This document shows, piece after piece, positions 1 through 6,752 of a DNA stretch of 9,782 nucleotides. The stretch is from Bryobacterales bacterium (GTDB lineage: Bacteria > Acidobacteriota > Terriglobia > Bryobacterales > Bryobacteraceae). Location of the stretch: positions 1 to 9,782 of the forward strand of contig JAOAPP010000427.1 in the NCBI GenBank assembly GCA_025462985.1, written 5' to 3'. The notes beneath the pieces are model-generated. The model saw only the letters and a program-made list of their open reading frames with translations, was not told the DNA's origin and searched no databases. A program made the translations under genes and the position numbers. Every line of letters begins with the position of its first letter. Position 1 is the stretch's first letter.

Positions 1-1
1 G

Positions 2-1525
2 GAACCTGGGGAAAGCACCGCGCGGCGGCCCAAGAAGCGGACCCTTTATCGTATGCCCTCTACAGAGTTGCTGAACGTAGTTGCTACGGTCAACGGTTAT
101 GAAAGCGCGGTGTTGAAGGAAGTCGCGAGCCGGATCAAATCTAAGCTGGAGGAATTCAACGTTCGTGGATCTGTGGTGCAGATCAATCCGGGTCCGGTTG
201 TCACTACCTTCGAATACAAGCCCGAAGCGGGCGTGAAATATAGCCGTATCACAACGTTAACGGAAGATCTTTGCCTGGGATTGCAGGCCGAGTCGGTGCT
301 GATCGAGCGACTTCCAGGGAAGCCGACGGTCGGAATTGAAGTTCCAAATACCAAGCGCGAAGTAATCGGCTTACGCGCGATTCTTGAATCCGGTGAGTTC
401 CGGGAAGCCTCGTCAACCATGACGATCGCACTCGGTAAGGACATCAATGGGCGAATCAAAGTCGCACCGTTGGAAACAATGCCTCACCTTTTGATAGCCG
501 GATCGACAGGCTCCGGCAAGAGCGTCATGTTGAATGCCATGATCATGTCGTTTCTTTACAAGGCCACACCTGACGAGGTGCGAATGATCATGGTGGATCC
601 CAAACGCGTCGAGCTTGGAATCTACGAGGGCATTCCTCATCTGTTGACTCCCGTGATCACGGAACCAAAGAAGGCGACCAATGCTCTTCGCAATGCGGTG
701 CTGGAGATGGAGCGGAGACTGAAGTTGCTCGCCGCGGCCGGAGTCCGGAATATCGATCAGTACAACCGGAAAATGGTCCAGCTCCGGCAGGAGCCTCGGA
801 CCTTGTTCGAGGAGCCGGTTGAAGAAGATGAGAGCCTCAAGGCCCTTCCGTACATTCTCATCCTCATCGACGAGTTAGCGGATCTTATGATGCTTGAACG
901 CGCTAACGTGGAAGAGTGCATCACGCGTCTGGCCCAGATGGCTAGGGCGGTGGGTATGCATCTGGTTTTGGCGACACAGCGTCCGAGTGTCGATGTCATT
1001 ACCGGTTTGATCAAGGCGAACTTCCCTTCCCGTATCAGCTTCCGGGTGGCGACCAGGGTGGACTCACGAACGGTTCTGGACAATATGGGCGCGGAGCATT
1101 TACTTGGGAAGGGCGACATGCTCTATCTGCCCCCAGGTTCATCACGCTTGACGCGAGTCCATGGCGCGTATGTGAGCGAGGTAGAAACAAATCGCGTCGT
1201 TGATTTCTGGAAGGAACAAGCAACTCCGGAATACGATCAGACTTTCCTTCTTGCGCCACCTTCGGAGGAGAACGCGGAGGAAGAAGAGTCGTTCGACGGC
1301 GAACAGGATCCGATGTATCAAGACGCTGTACGCGTTGTGGTGGAGATGGGCAAAGCTTCCACCTCCACGCTGCAGCGGCGGTTACGCCTTGGTTATGGGC
1401 GGGCAGCAAGGATCCTAGATATGATGCAGCGCGAGGGCATTATTGGGCCGCCAGATGGCAGCAAGCCTCGCGACGTTTTAAAAAGACCCGACTGGCTGAG
1501 AGAAGTTGAAGAGCAGTACCGCTAG
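2..1525 (+). CDS. ftsK: DNA translocase FtsK, C-terminal motor and gamma domains (5' partial)
   Basis: FtsK/SpoIIIE is the septum-anchored hexameric ATPase that pumps chromosomal DNA during division and activates dimer resolution. The frame stays open to the left edge, so the ATG at 53 is internal: it falls in an RMPSTELL stretch matching the usual family alpha-domain entry (xLPSxxLL). The membrane domain and linker are missing. Counting from the Met at 53: alpha domain about 1-120; Walker A GSTGSGKS at 150-157; Walker B ILILIDE ending at D273-E274; then the conserved ATQRPSVDVITGLIKANFP block; an acidic linker (EENAEEEESFDGE) near 405-417; and the winged-helix gamma domain from about 419 (KASTSTLQRRLRLGYGRAAR), which in the family reads KOPS DNA and contacts XerD. 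The end PDGSKPRDVL is typical, so the C-terminus is intact. All motor residues look complete. It is followed after 11 nt by a purine permease. Seen: motifs. Known: role. Identity is very secure. Confidence 0.97.
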   Translation, partial: EPGESTARRPKKRTLYRMPSTELLNVVATVNGYESAVLKEVASRIKSKLEEFNVRGSVVQINPGPVVTTFEYKPEAGVKYSRITTLTEDLCLGLQAESVLIERLPGKPTVGIEVPNTKREVIGLRAILESGEFREASSTMTIALGKDINGRIKVAPLETMPHLLIAGSTGSGKSVMLNAMIMSFLYKATPDEVRMIMVDPKRVELGIYEGIPHLLTPVITEPKKATNALRNAVLEMERRLKLLAAAGVRNIDQYNRKMVQLRQEPRTLFEEPVEEDESLKALPYILILIDELADLMMLERANVEECITRLAQMARAVGMHLVLATQRPSVDVITGLIKANFPSRISFRVATRVDSRTVLDNMGAEHLLGKGDMLYLPPGSSRLTRVHGAYVSEVETNRVVDFWKEQATPEYDQTFLLAPPSEENAEEEESFDGEQDPMYQDAVRVVVEMGKASTSTLQRRLRLGYGRAARILDMMQREGIIGPPDGSKPRDVLKRPDWLREVEEQYR

Positions 1526-1536
1526 AGCCAGGCTGC

Positions 1537-2856
1537 ATGACCGGCCTTCGACATCGGGCTGAGGAATACTTCGAATTCAAAGCACTGGGCACGACATGGC
1601 GCACCGAAGTTCTAGCCGGTGTGACCACGTTCATGACGATGGCCTACATCATCTTCGTGAACCCATCGATCCTTCACGATGCCGGCGTTCCCGCTGGCGC
1701 AGCCGCCGTGGCCACGTGTCTCGCGGCCGGATTTGGTTCTCTGATGATGGGAGCGTTCGCGCGTTATCCCATTGCTCTCGCGCCAGGAATGGGGTTGAAC
1801 GCATACTTCACTTACTCGGTGGTAAACGGCATGGGAGTGCACTGGGAGACAGCTCTCGGGGCGGTATTTCTTTCCGGCATTTCGTTTCTTGTGCTGACCG
1901 CGGTTGGAGTTCGGCAATTGATCGTCGAGGCGATACCGCAACAACTCTGTTCCGCGGTCGCCTGCGGAGTTGGCTTATTCATAGCACTGATTGGATTGCG
2001 CAATTCTGGTGTCGTCGTTCCCAACCCATCCACAATGGTGAGCATCGGGAATCTCCGTGAGCCCTCCACGCTTCTCGCGCTGGGCGGCCTGCTTCTCATT
2101 ACGTGCCTCACTGCCTGGCGCATCAAGGCATCGATCCTCATCGGAGTCGTGGCTACGACCCTTTGCGGATTTGCTGCCGGACTTGTGCACTGGCAGCGGC
2201 AAATGCGGATGATTTCTGACATAAAATACACAGCATTTCACCTCGACATTTCGGGGGCGGTCAGACTCGGGGTTCTCGAGATTGTTTTCGTTTTTCTATT
2301 CGTGGATTTGCTTGACAATGTCGGAACCCTCGTCGCCGTGAGTCAAAAGGCCGGACTTACGCAGGCGGGAGGTTACATTCCGAGACTTAACCGCATACTG
2401 CTATCAGATGCCTCAGCCACAATCTTCGGATCTCTGGCGGGAACATCAACGGTGGTGAGCTACATCGAAAGCTCAGCAGGAGTGGCGGCGGGCGGCAGAA
2501 CCGGAGTAACCGCGGTAGTGACAGGCTTATTGTTCCTTTTGGCGCTGGGTGTGGCTCCGCTGGGCGGGGTGATTCCTTCCTTCGCCACTGGTCCAGCACT
2601 GATCGCCGTTGGGTGTCTGATGATGCCGGCTGCGACGGAAATCGATTGGATGGACTTCACGATTGCTTTGCCCGCTTTCTTAACGATGGTGACGATCCCT
2701 TTGACGTACAGCATCGCCAATGGACTTGCGCTTGGTTTTTCGTCGTACACTTTGATTCGGGTAGCCACGGGCCGATTCCGAGAAGTCAAGTGGTTCATGT
2801 ATTTGCTGACTGGGTTGTTCCTGCTCCGCTTCTACTATATGGGCAAGAATGGCTAG
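1537..2856 (+). CDS. NCS2-family purine permease, AzgA-like (adenine/guanine/hypoxanthine uptake)
   Basis: This is an inner-membrane nucleobase transporter of the AzgA branch (COG2252: PbuG, GhxP, AdeP relatives), 439 residues, normal for the family. The N-terminal run GTTWRTEVLAGVTTFMTMAY followed by FVNPSIL is a family hallmark. Other landmarks are GMGLNAYF with N88, FVDLLDNVGTL with D257 and D260, and SYIESSAGVAAGGRTG with E311. From memory of work on Aspergillus AzgA, these match the purine-site residues in TM3, TM8 and TM10, including the Asp-x-x-Asp spacing, so the binding site looks intact. The sequence is hydrophobic throughout, fitting the 14-helix fold. Which purine it prefers cannot be told. 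The ATG lies 11 nt after the ftsK stop with only a weak CAGG upstream, so read-through from ftsK and possibly translational coupling are likely. A hairpin with a short T run follows the gene. Confidence 0.95.
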   Translation: MTGLRHRAEEYFEFKALGTTWRTEVLAGVTTFMTMAYIIFVNPSILHDAGVPAGAAAVATCLAAGFGSLMMGAFARYPIALAPGMGLNAYFTYSVVNGMGVHWETALGAVFLSGISFLVLTAVGVRQLIVEAIPQQLCSAVACGVGLFIALIGLRNSGVVVPNPSTMVSIGNLREPSTLLALGGLLLITCLTAWRIKASILIGVVATTLCGFAAGLVHWQRQMRMISDIKYTAFHLDISGAVRLGVLEIVFVFLFVDLLDNVGTLVAVSQKAGLTQAGGYIPRLNRILLSDASATIFGSLAGTSTVVSYIESSAGVAAGGRTGVTAVVTGLLFLLALGVAPLGGVIPSFATGPALIAVGCLMMPAATEIDWMDFTIALPAFLTMVTIPLTYSIANGLALGFSSYTLIRVATGRFREVKWFMYLLTGLFLLRFYYMGKNG

Positions 2857-2867
2857 ACGCGAGTGCA

Positions 2868-2888
2868 TCGTCAATCTGACGAGGTTTT
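2868..2888 (+). terminator. candidate intrinsic terminator after the purine permease
   Basis: A 6-bp perfect stem, TCGTCA (2868-2873) and TGACGA (2877-2882), encloses a 3-nt ATC loop. It is followed by GG and a TTTT run (2885-2888). It starts 11 nt after the permease stop, the right place to end the ftsK-permease unit. The stem is short and the T run only four long, so efficiency may be modest. Confidence 0.45.
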
Positions 2889-2946
2889 AAGTAGCTCGTG
2901 GCGGTTGTGATAGATTTTGTTCCCAGAAACCGTGCCAATTGCCGTC

Positions 2947-3243
2947 ATGCCCAGTGGGCAAAATAAATATGTCGACCACAGCCTCGATGTTTCGGTCGCT
3001 CTGCGCGATCAGGACCTGAACGCTCGAGTGGACCGTCTCATTCGAGAGACTCTGTCGTCCGATCCAAGGCAGCTGTTTATCCGGGTTCAGGGTGACGGTG
3101 GGTACGGTCCCTGGACATTTTGGATTACCTGGGGCAACGGATCAGATCGTAAGACTACACCCGCCGTGGTTCTTTCGGACAGCGAACACAGCCCCGAGGT
3201 GGTGGTGTCCCGCATCCGGGCGGACCTCGAATCACTTCATTAG
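2947..3243 (+). CDS. small hypothetical protein (98 aa)
   Basis: I do not recognise this protein. The frame is open from a TTG at 2917 (108 aa) through a GTG at 2932; I chose the ATG at 2947, but no clear Shine-Dalgarno precedes any of the three. The product is soluble-looking, with no signal peptide, membrane segment or cysteine. It has a charged first half (SLDVSVALRDQDLNARVDRL), a middle rich in Gly and aromatics (GDGGYGPWTFWITWGNG), and an amphipathic C-terminal helix (VVVSRIRADLESL). The alternating polar/hydrophobic pattern around the WTFWITW core suggests a small alpha/beta fold. It sits alone between the permease terminator and the receptor promoter, so it is probably monocistronic. 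That it codes for protein is inferred from its plausible composition and the lack of any competing gene; function is unknown. Confidence 0.5.
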   Translation: MPSGQNKYVDHSLDVSVALRDQDLNARVDRLIRETLSSDPRQLFIRVQGDGGYGPWTFWITWGNGSDRKTTPAVVLSDSEHSPEVVVSRIRADLESLH

Positions 3244-3244
3244 G

Positions 3245-3254
3245 TCAGGCCTGA
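3245..3254. repeat. 10-bp perfect palindrome after the small gene
   Basis: TCAGGCCTGA begins two bases after the stop codon of the small hypothetical gene. As RNA it could only fold with a very tight loop, and no T run follows, so it is not a standard terminator. It could be a protein-binding site or chance. Confidence 0.3.
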
Positions 3255-3349
3255 GTGCGTGTGCAGGCCGAATCTTACGCGTGGGACACCACGGTGGGCT
3301 ACTTTCCTGATAAACGACTTCTTGAGCTACCGGTGTCGGCACCAGTTCA

Positions 3350-3379
3350 TTGACGCGATTGCAATACCCCTGTTATTCT
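3350..3379 (+). promoter_or_regulatory. sigma70-like promoter with extended -10 for the TonB-dependent receptor
   Basis: A TTGACG -35 box (3350-3355) is separated by 18 nt from a TATTCT -10 box (3374-3379), and TG at 3371-3372 gives an extended -10. The start point should fall near 3386, leaving a leader of about 75 nt before the GTG at 3463. Just upstream, an imperfect hairpin at 3329-3346 (7-bp stem with one mismatch, TCGG loop) could be an operator or the tail of the upstream transcript. Box match and spacing are seen directly; promoter activity is inferred. Confidence 0.55.
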
Positions 3380-3449
3380 TCATGCAATAGAAGTTAGTCG
3401 TCACCTCGTTTGTGATCGAGGGGCCAAGCAAGCTCACTTGCGGTTCTCT

Positions 3450-3455
3450 GGGAGG
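3450..3455 (+). promoter_or_regulatory. Shine-Dalgarno site that fixes the receptor start at GTG 3463
   Basis: GGGAGG lies 7 nt before the GTG at 3463. It is the strongest ribosome-binding site in the window, and the residues that follow it form a good signal peptide. It therefore favours 3463 over the longer in-frame GTG at 3412, which would put a non-signal, cysteine-containing 17-residue stretch first. Confidence 0.7.
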
Positions 3456-3462
3456 TTGTATT

Positions 3463-6400
3463 GTGCTCAACAGTAAGGCGGTTCTAACCGCAATTGCACT
3501 TTTTTCTTTTGCATTGCCGATCGAGGGGCAAACTTTTCGCGGCGGGATCACTGGAACGGTGGTCGATCCAAGCGGAGCAGCTATCGCAGACGCTGCCCTC
3601 AAGTTAGTTTCAACAGGTACCGGGCTTAGCCGAACGGGGCAGTCGTCGAGTTCAGGGGATTTCTCGTTTCCAGACCTGCCACTCGGAAAATATTCGCTTA
3701 GCGTTTCGGCGCAGGGCTTTCAAAGTCTGGAAGTCAAAGACATCGGCGTTGAGGCCGGAAAGACCTTTAATCTTCAGCCAAAACTCTCAGTGTCCACCCA
3801 GGCCACCGCGGTGGAAGTCTCGGCCAACGCCGTCAGCATTGAGACAACGTCATCGGCACTGACAAGCGTCATTCCTACCAAAACAATCCTCGATGTTCCC
3901 TTGAATGGACGCGATTTCACACAGCTACTCAAACTTAATCCGGGCGTCAACGCCGCGGGCTCGGTCAATGGCACGAGAACGAACTCGGTCAACTGGCAGA
4001 TCGACGGCGCTGACAATAACGATCAGTGGCATAACAGCGCCGCGGTGAATCAGGGCGGTGTGTCGGGAGTTGCTGGCACGGTACTTCCGATCGACGCCAT
4101 TGACGAGTTCTCGATGCAGACCAACAGCGACGCAGAGAACGGTCGGAATGGTGGCGGAGTTTTGAACCTGGTAATCAAATCGGGGACGAACGCCTTCCAC
4201 GGCTCGCTGTATTACTTCAACCGCAACGAGTTCCTGGCAGCAAGGAATTGGTTTGTGTCTCCTTCAGCAGGAACGCAGAAACTGAGGAATAGCCAGCCGG
4301 GCGGTTCGCTTGGGGGACCAATCTGGCGGAACCATACGTTCTTCTTCGTTACTTACGAGCAGCAGAATTACATCGCTGGAAATACGGCGCAGGGGACAAC
4401 GCCATCGAACGCCTGGGTCTCAGAAGGCGAGCAAGTGCTTGCCAGGCATGGAGTCGCAGTGAACCCTGTATCGCTGCGGCTGATAAATACGTTGTGGCCG
4501 GCTAACAGTCTTACTGGTTCTGCCACACAGAACAACTTCTTCAGCACTGCCAACAATGTATCGGACAGTTACAACGGAATCGTGAAGCTCGACCACATCT
4601 TCAATGAGCGTCACACTATAGCGTTTCGGTATTTCGGCGGGACAGGGTCACAGACGGAATATGTAGGATCGGTTCTGCCCTACTACTACCAGACGGCGCC
4701 CAGCCGAATGCACAACTTCTCTCTCGTTTATAACGCCGTCATATCGCCTCGATTTGTCAGTCAGACACTGGCGGGCGTGAACTACTTCAAGCAGGTATTC
4801 GGTGATGCGAACGCAGGCTTCAACATCCCTGCACTGGGACTGAACACTGGCGTAACGAACCCGTCCCTTTATGGAGCTCCGGCTATCACCATCTCCGGAT
4901 TCGACAAGGTTGGATTGACGCCTCCATTAGGTCGGATTGATACAACCGGCCATTTGGACGAGACTTTGACCTACACGAGCGGCACCCACCAATTTCGTTT
5001 CGGCGCGGAGTACAGGCGTGGCCGGTTCGATGTTTTTTATCAGCGAAATGCTCGAGGACGGTTCAACTTCAATGGGTCACAAGGCCCGTCGGGAGACTGG
5101 GGCACGGGCAATCCCTCCCTCAATTCTCTATCGGACTTTCTGGCAGGTCGGGTCGGAGCGAATCAAGCCACGATTGCTTACGGTGATCTCCAACGCAACT
5201 ATTACCTGAACAGCGTCACCGGATTCTTTCAAGACAGCTGGAAGGTGAAACCCAATCTGACGATCAATTACGGATTGAACTGGATGTTTCAGAGCCCACT
5301 GTCCGATCCGACCAATCGAATTTCCACATTCATCCCTGCCGACGGCGGCATCACCTATGTTGGACAGGGCATTAACACGCTTTGGCCGCGCGACTTTCAT
5401 GACTTCGGGCCAAGGTTCGGGTTTGCCTACCAGCCTCTCGCGAGCGGCAAGCTGGTCGTGCGCGGCGGATATGGAATCTTTTATCAGGTTCCCAACGTGA
5501 ACTATTTTGGCGACAACAATCCAGGAAACGGCGGAGCCACAGGAATCCTGGCGAACCCGGGTGGAATCTCTCCGGTCTACACGCTCAGCAACCAATCACC
5601 TATCACTTACCAGGATGGGGTTCCCGTTTTCGGAAATTCGAGCTTCCCGACCGGTCCCTTTGGGGCCTTCTCTGTAAGTCAGCACTTTACGACTGGCTAC
5701 GTTCAGAATTCCAACCTGAACATCCAATACCAGCTGAATCGTGCTTCCGTGATCGAAGTCGGTTACACCGGAAGTCTGAGTCGACGTCTGCCGGTGACCC
5801 TCGATATAAACCAGATTCCGGTGGGCGCGGGTGAGACTGACGCTGCTCGTCCTTTCGCGAGTCAGTTTCCAAACCTGGCGGCCATCAATGAGGTTCAATC
5901 AGTTGGGAATGGCTATTACAACGGAATGATCGTTTCTTTACGTACCTCGAACTATCACGGGTTCAATTTGAAGGTCAACTACACGTACGGGCATTCTCGC
6001 GACGACCTGTCGTCCACGCGGAACGTCATCCCGCAAAACAGCTACTGTCTCCGCTGCGACTACGGCAACTCCGACTTCGACATTCGTCACACGTTCGTTA
6101 CGTATTTGGGATACAGTCTCCCTACACCGTCGCGGCTGAAGCTGCTGCTGGGCGGTTGGCAATTAAATTCGCTGTTAACACTGAACGGTGGCACTCCATT
6201 CACCGTTTATAGCGGGTCGGATACAAGCCTCACCGGAGAGAACAACGATCGCGCGGAAGTAGTAGGCGATCCGTTTAAGAATGTGCCCGCGGGTTCAAAG
6301 GGTAACACCACATACTGGTTCAACCCCGCCGCTTTCGCCAAGCCGGCACTCGGCACCTACTCAAACCAGTCCCGAAACAGCTTCTACGGGCCTCCCACCT

Positions 6401-6636
6401 ACCAGGTGGACTTTTCGGTGTTCAAGAACACGAGACTGACGGAGCGAATCAATACTCAACTGCGTCTGGAAATTTTCAACATCCTCAACACGCGGGATCT
6501 TTCGCCGCCCACCAACAGTGTGAGCAGCAGCGGCCTGGGTCAGGTCACGTCAACGCTGGACGTTTATAATGGCGCACCGGGAATTGGAACCGGAGCTCCG
6601 CGAAACGTTCAACTTGCGCTGAAAATCCTCTTTTAG
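3463..6636 (+). CDS. Oar-like TonB-dependent outer-membrane receptor with carboxypeptidase-regulatory-like domain
   Basis: This is an outer-membrane beta-barrel of 1,057 residues from the GTG at 3463. The start is chosen on the GGGAGG site and on the signal peptide: Lys5, a hydrophobic AVLTAIALFSFAL core, and likely cleavage around residue 23. Residues about 27-110 form a carboxypeptidase-regulatory-like (CNA-B-type) domain (GGITGTVVDPSGAAIADA). A TonB-box-like TAVEVSA is at 115-121, then the plug with VPLNGRDF at 145-152 and its ILDVPLNGRDFTQLL signature. The rest alternates in the barrel manner, rich in Asn, Gly, Tyr and Phe, and ends LALKILF with the terminal Phe that guides barrel assembly. 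This architecture is strongly expanded in Acidobacteriota, where substrates are mostly unknown; polymer or oligosaccharide uptake is often assumed. No SusD-like protein, TonB-ExbBD set, enzyme or sigma/anti-sigma pair is next to it, so its substrate cannot be inferred. It has its own promoter and leader. Confidence 0.95.
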   Translation: MLNSKAVLTAIALFSFALPIEGQTFRGGITGTVVDPSGAAIADAALKLVSTGTGLSRTGQSSSSGDFSFPDLPLGKYSLSVSAQGFQSLEVKDIGVEAGKTFNLQPKLSVSTQATAVEVSANAVSIETTSSALTSVIPTKTILDVPLNGRDFTQLLKLNPGVNAAGSVNGTRTNSVNWQIDGADNNDQWHNSAAVNQGGVSGVAGTVLPIDAIDEFSMQTNSDAENGRNGGGVLNLVIKSGTNAFHGSLYYFNRNEFLAARNWFVSPSAGTQKLRNSQPGGSLGGPIWRNHTFFFVTYEQQNYIAGNTAQGTTPSNAWVSEGEQVLARHGVAVNPVSLRLINTLWPANSLTGSATQNNFFSTANNVSDSYNGIVKLDHIFNERHTIAFRYFGGTGSQTEYVGSVLPYYYQTAPSRMHNFSLVYNAVISPRFVSQTLAGVNYFKQVFGDANAGFNIPALGLNTGVTNPSLYGAPAITISGFDKVGLTPPLGRIDTTGHLDETLTYTSGTHQFRFGAEYRRGRFDVFYQRNARGRFNFNGSQGPSGDWGTGNPSLNSLSDFLAGRVGANQATIAYGDLQRNYYLNSVTGFFQDSWKVKPNLTINYGLNWMFQSPLSDPTNRISTFIPADGGITYVGQGINTLWPRDFHDFGPRFGFAYQPLASGKLVVRGGYGIFYQVPNVNYFGDNNPGNGGATGILANPGGISPVYTLSNQSPITYQDGVPVFGNSSFPTGPFGAFSVSQHFTTGYVQNSNLNIQYQLNRASVIEVGYTGSLSRRLPVTLDINQIPVGAGETDAARPFASQFPNLAAINEVQSVGNGYYNGMIVSLRTSNYHGFNLKVNYTYGHSRDDLSSTRNVIPQNSYCLRCDYGNSDFDIRHTFVTYLGYSLPTPSRLKLLLGGWQLNSLLTLNGGTPFTVYSGSDTSLTGENNDRAEVVGDPFKNVPAGSKGNTTYWFNPAAFAKPALGTYSNQSRNSFYGPPTYQVDFSVFKNTRLTERINTQLRLEIFNILNTRDLSPPTNSVSSSGLGQVTSTLDVYNGAPGIGTGAPRNVQLALKILF

Positions 6637-6652
6637 GCTCTCCTATGAGCGT

Positions 6653-6705
6653 CCGCCTTCCTTAAAACGGGGGCGGCGCTGCCCCACTCTGTACAGGGGT
6701 CTCCC
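6653..6705 (+). other. chain of alternative GC-rich hairpins between the receptor and glyA
   Basis: The spacer can fold several competing ways. CCGCCTTC (6653-6660) pairs with GGGGGCGG (6669-6676) in 8 pairs, two of them G-U, around a CTTAAAAC loop. Part of the same G run, GGGGC (6670-6674), can instead pair with GCCCC (6681-6685). CCCC (6682-6685) can pair with GGGG (6696-6699), and that with CCC (6703-6705). The first hairpin may end receptor transcription, although no T run follows. I do not recognise a known riboswitch class here. A weak TATAGC at 6726-6731 lacks a -35 partner. Confidence 0.35.
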
Positions 6706-6752
6706 GCAGTCTGGTACAACAACGTTATAGCCTTTCGCAACATGCGACCGCT

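Noticed and set aside
53..55. ATG at 53 as the start of ftsK
   Set aside because: The frame is open to the window edge and the residues before it (KKRTLYR) continue the conserved alpha-domain entry; the gene is simply cut by the window.
1106..1113. GGGAAGGG inside ftsK, an exact match to the GGGNAGGG KOPS motif that FtsK reads
   Set aside because: Roughly one match is expected by chance in a window of this size and GC; a single site says nothing without genome-wide strand skew.
1812..2231. 139-aa minus-strand frame inside the purine permease gene
   Set aside because: Shadow of the permease reading frame; no protein-like motifs.
3092..3310. 72-aa plus-strand frame overlapping the end of the small hypothetical gene
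   Set aside because: Overlaps in another frame and has a less protein-like composition than the 2947-3243 frame.
5128..5595. 155-aa minus-strand frame inside the TonB-dependent receptor gene
   Set aside because: It lies wholly within a well-supported barrel gene on the other strand and its composition is not that of a recognisable protein; a shadow frame.
6689..6718. CTGTACAG palindrome and outer TGTAC/GTACA repeat before glyA as an operator
   Set aside because: Short and isolated; no regulator family is suggested, and the outer arms are only 5 bp with a 19-nt gap.
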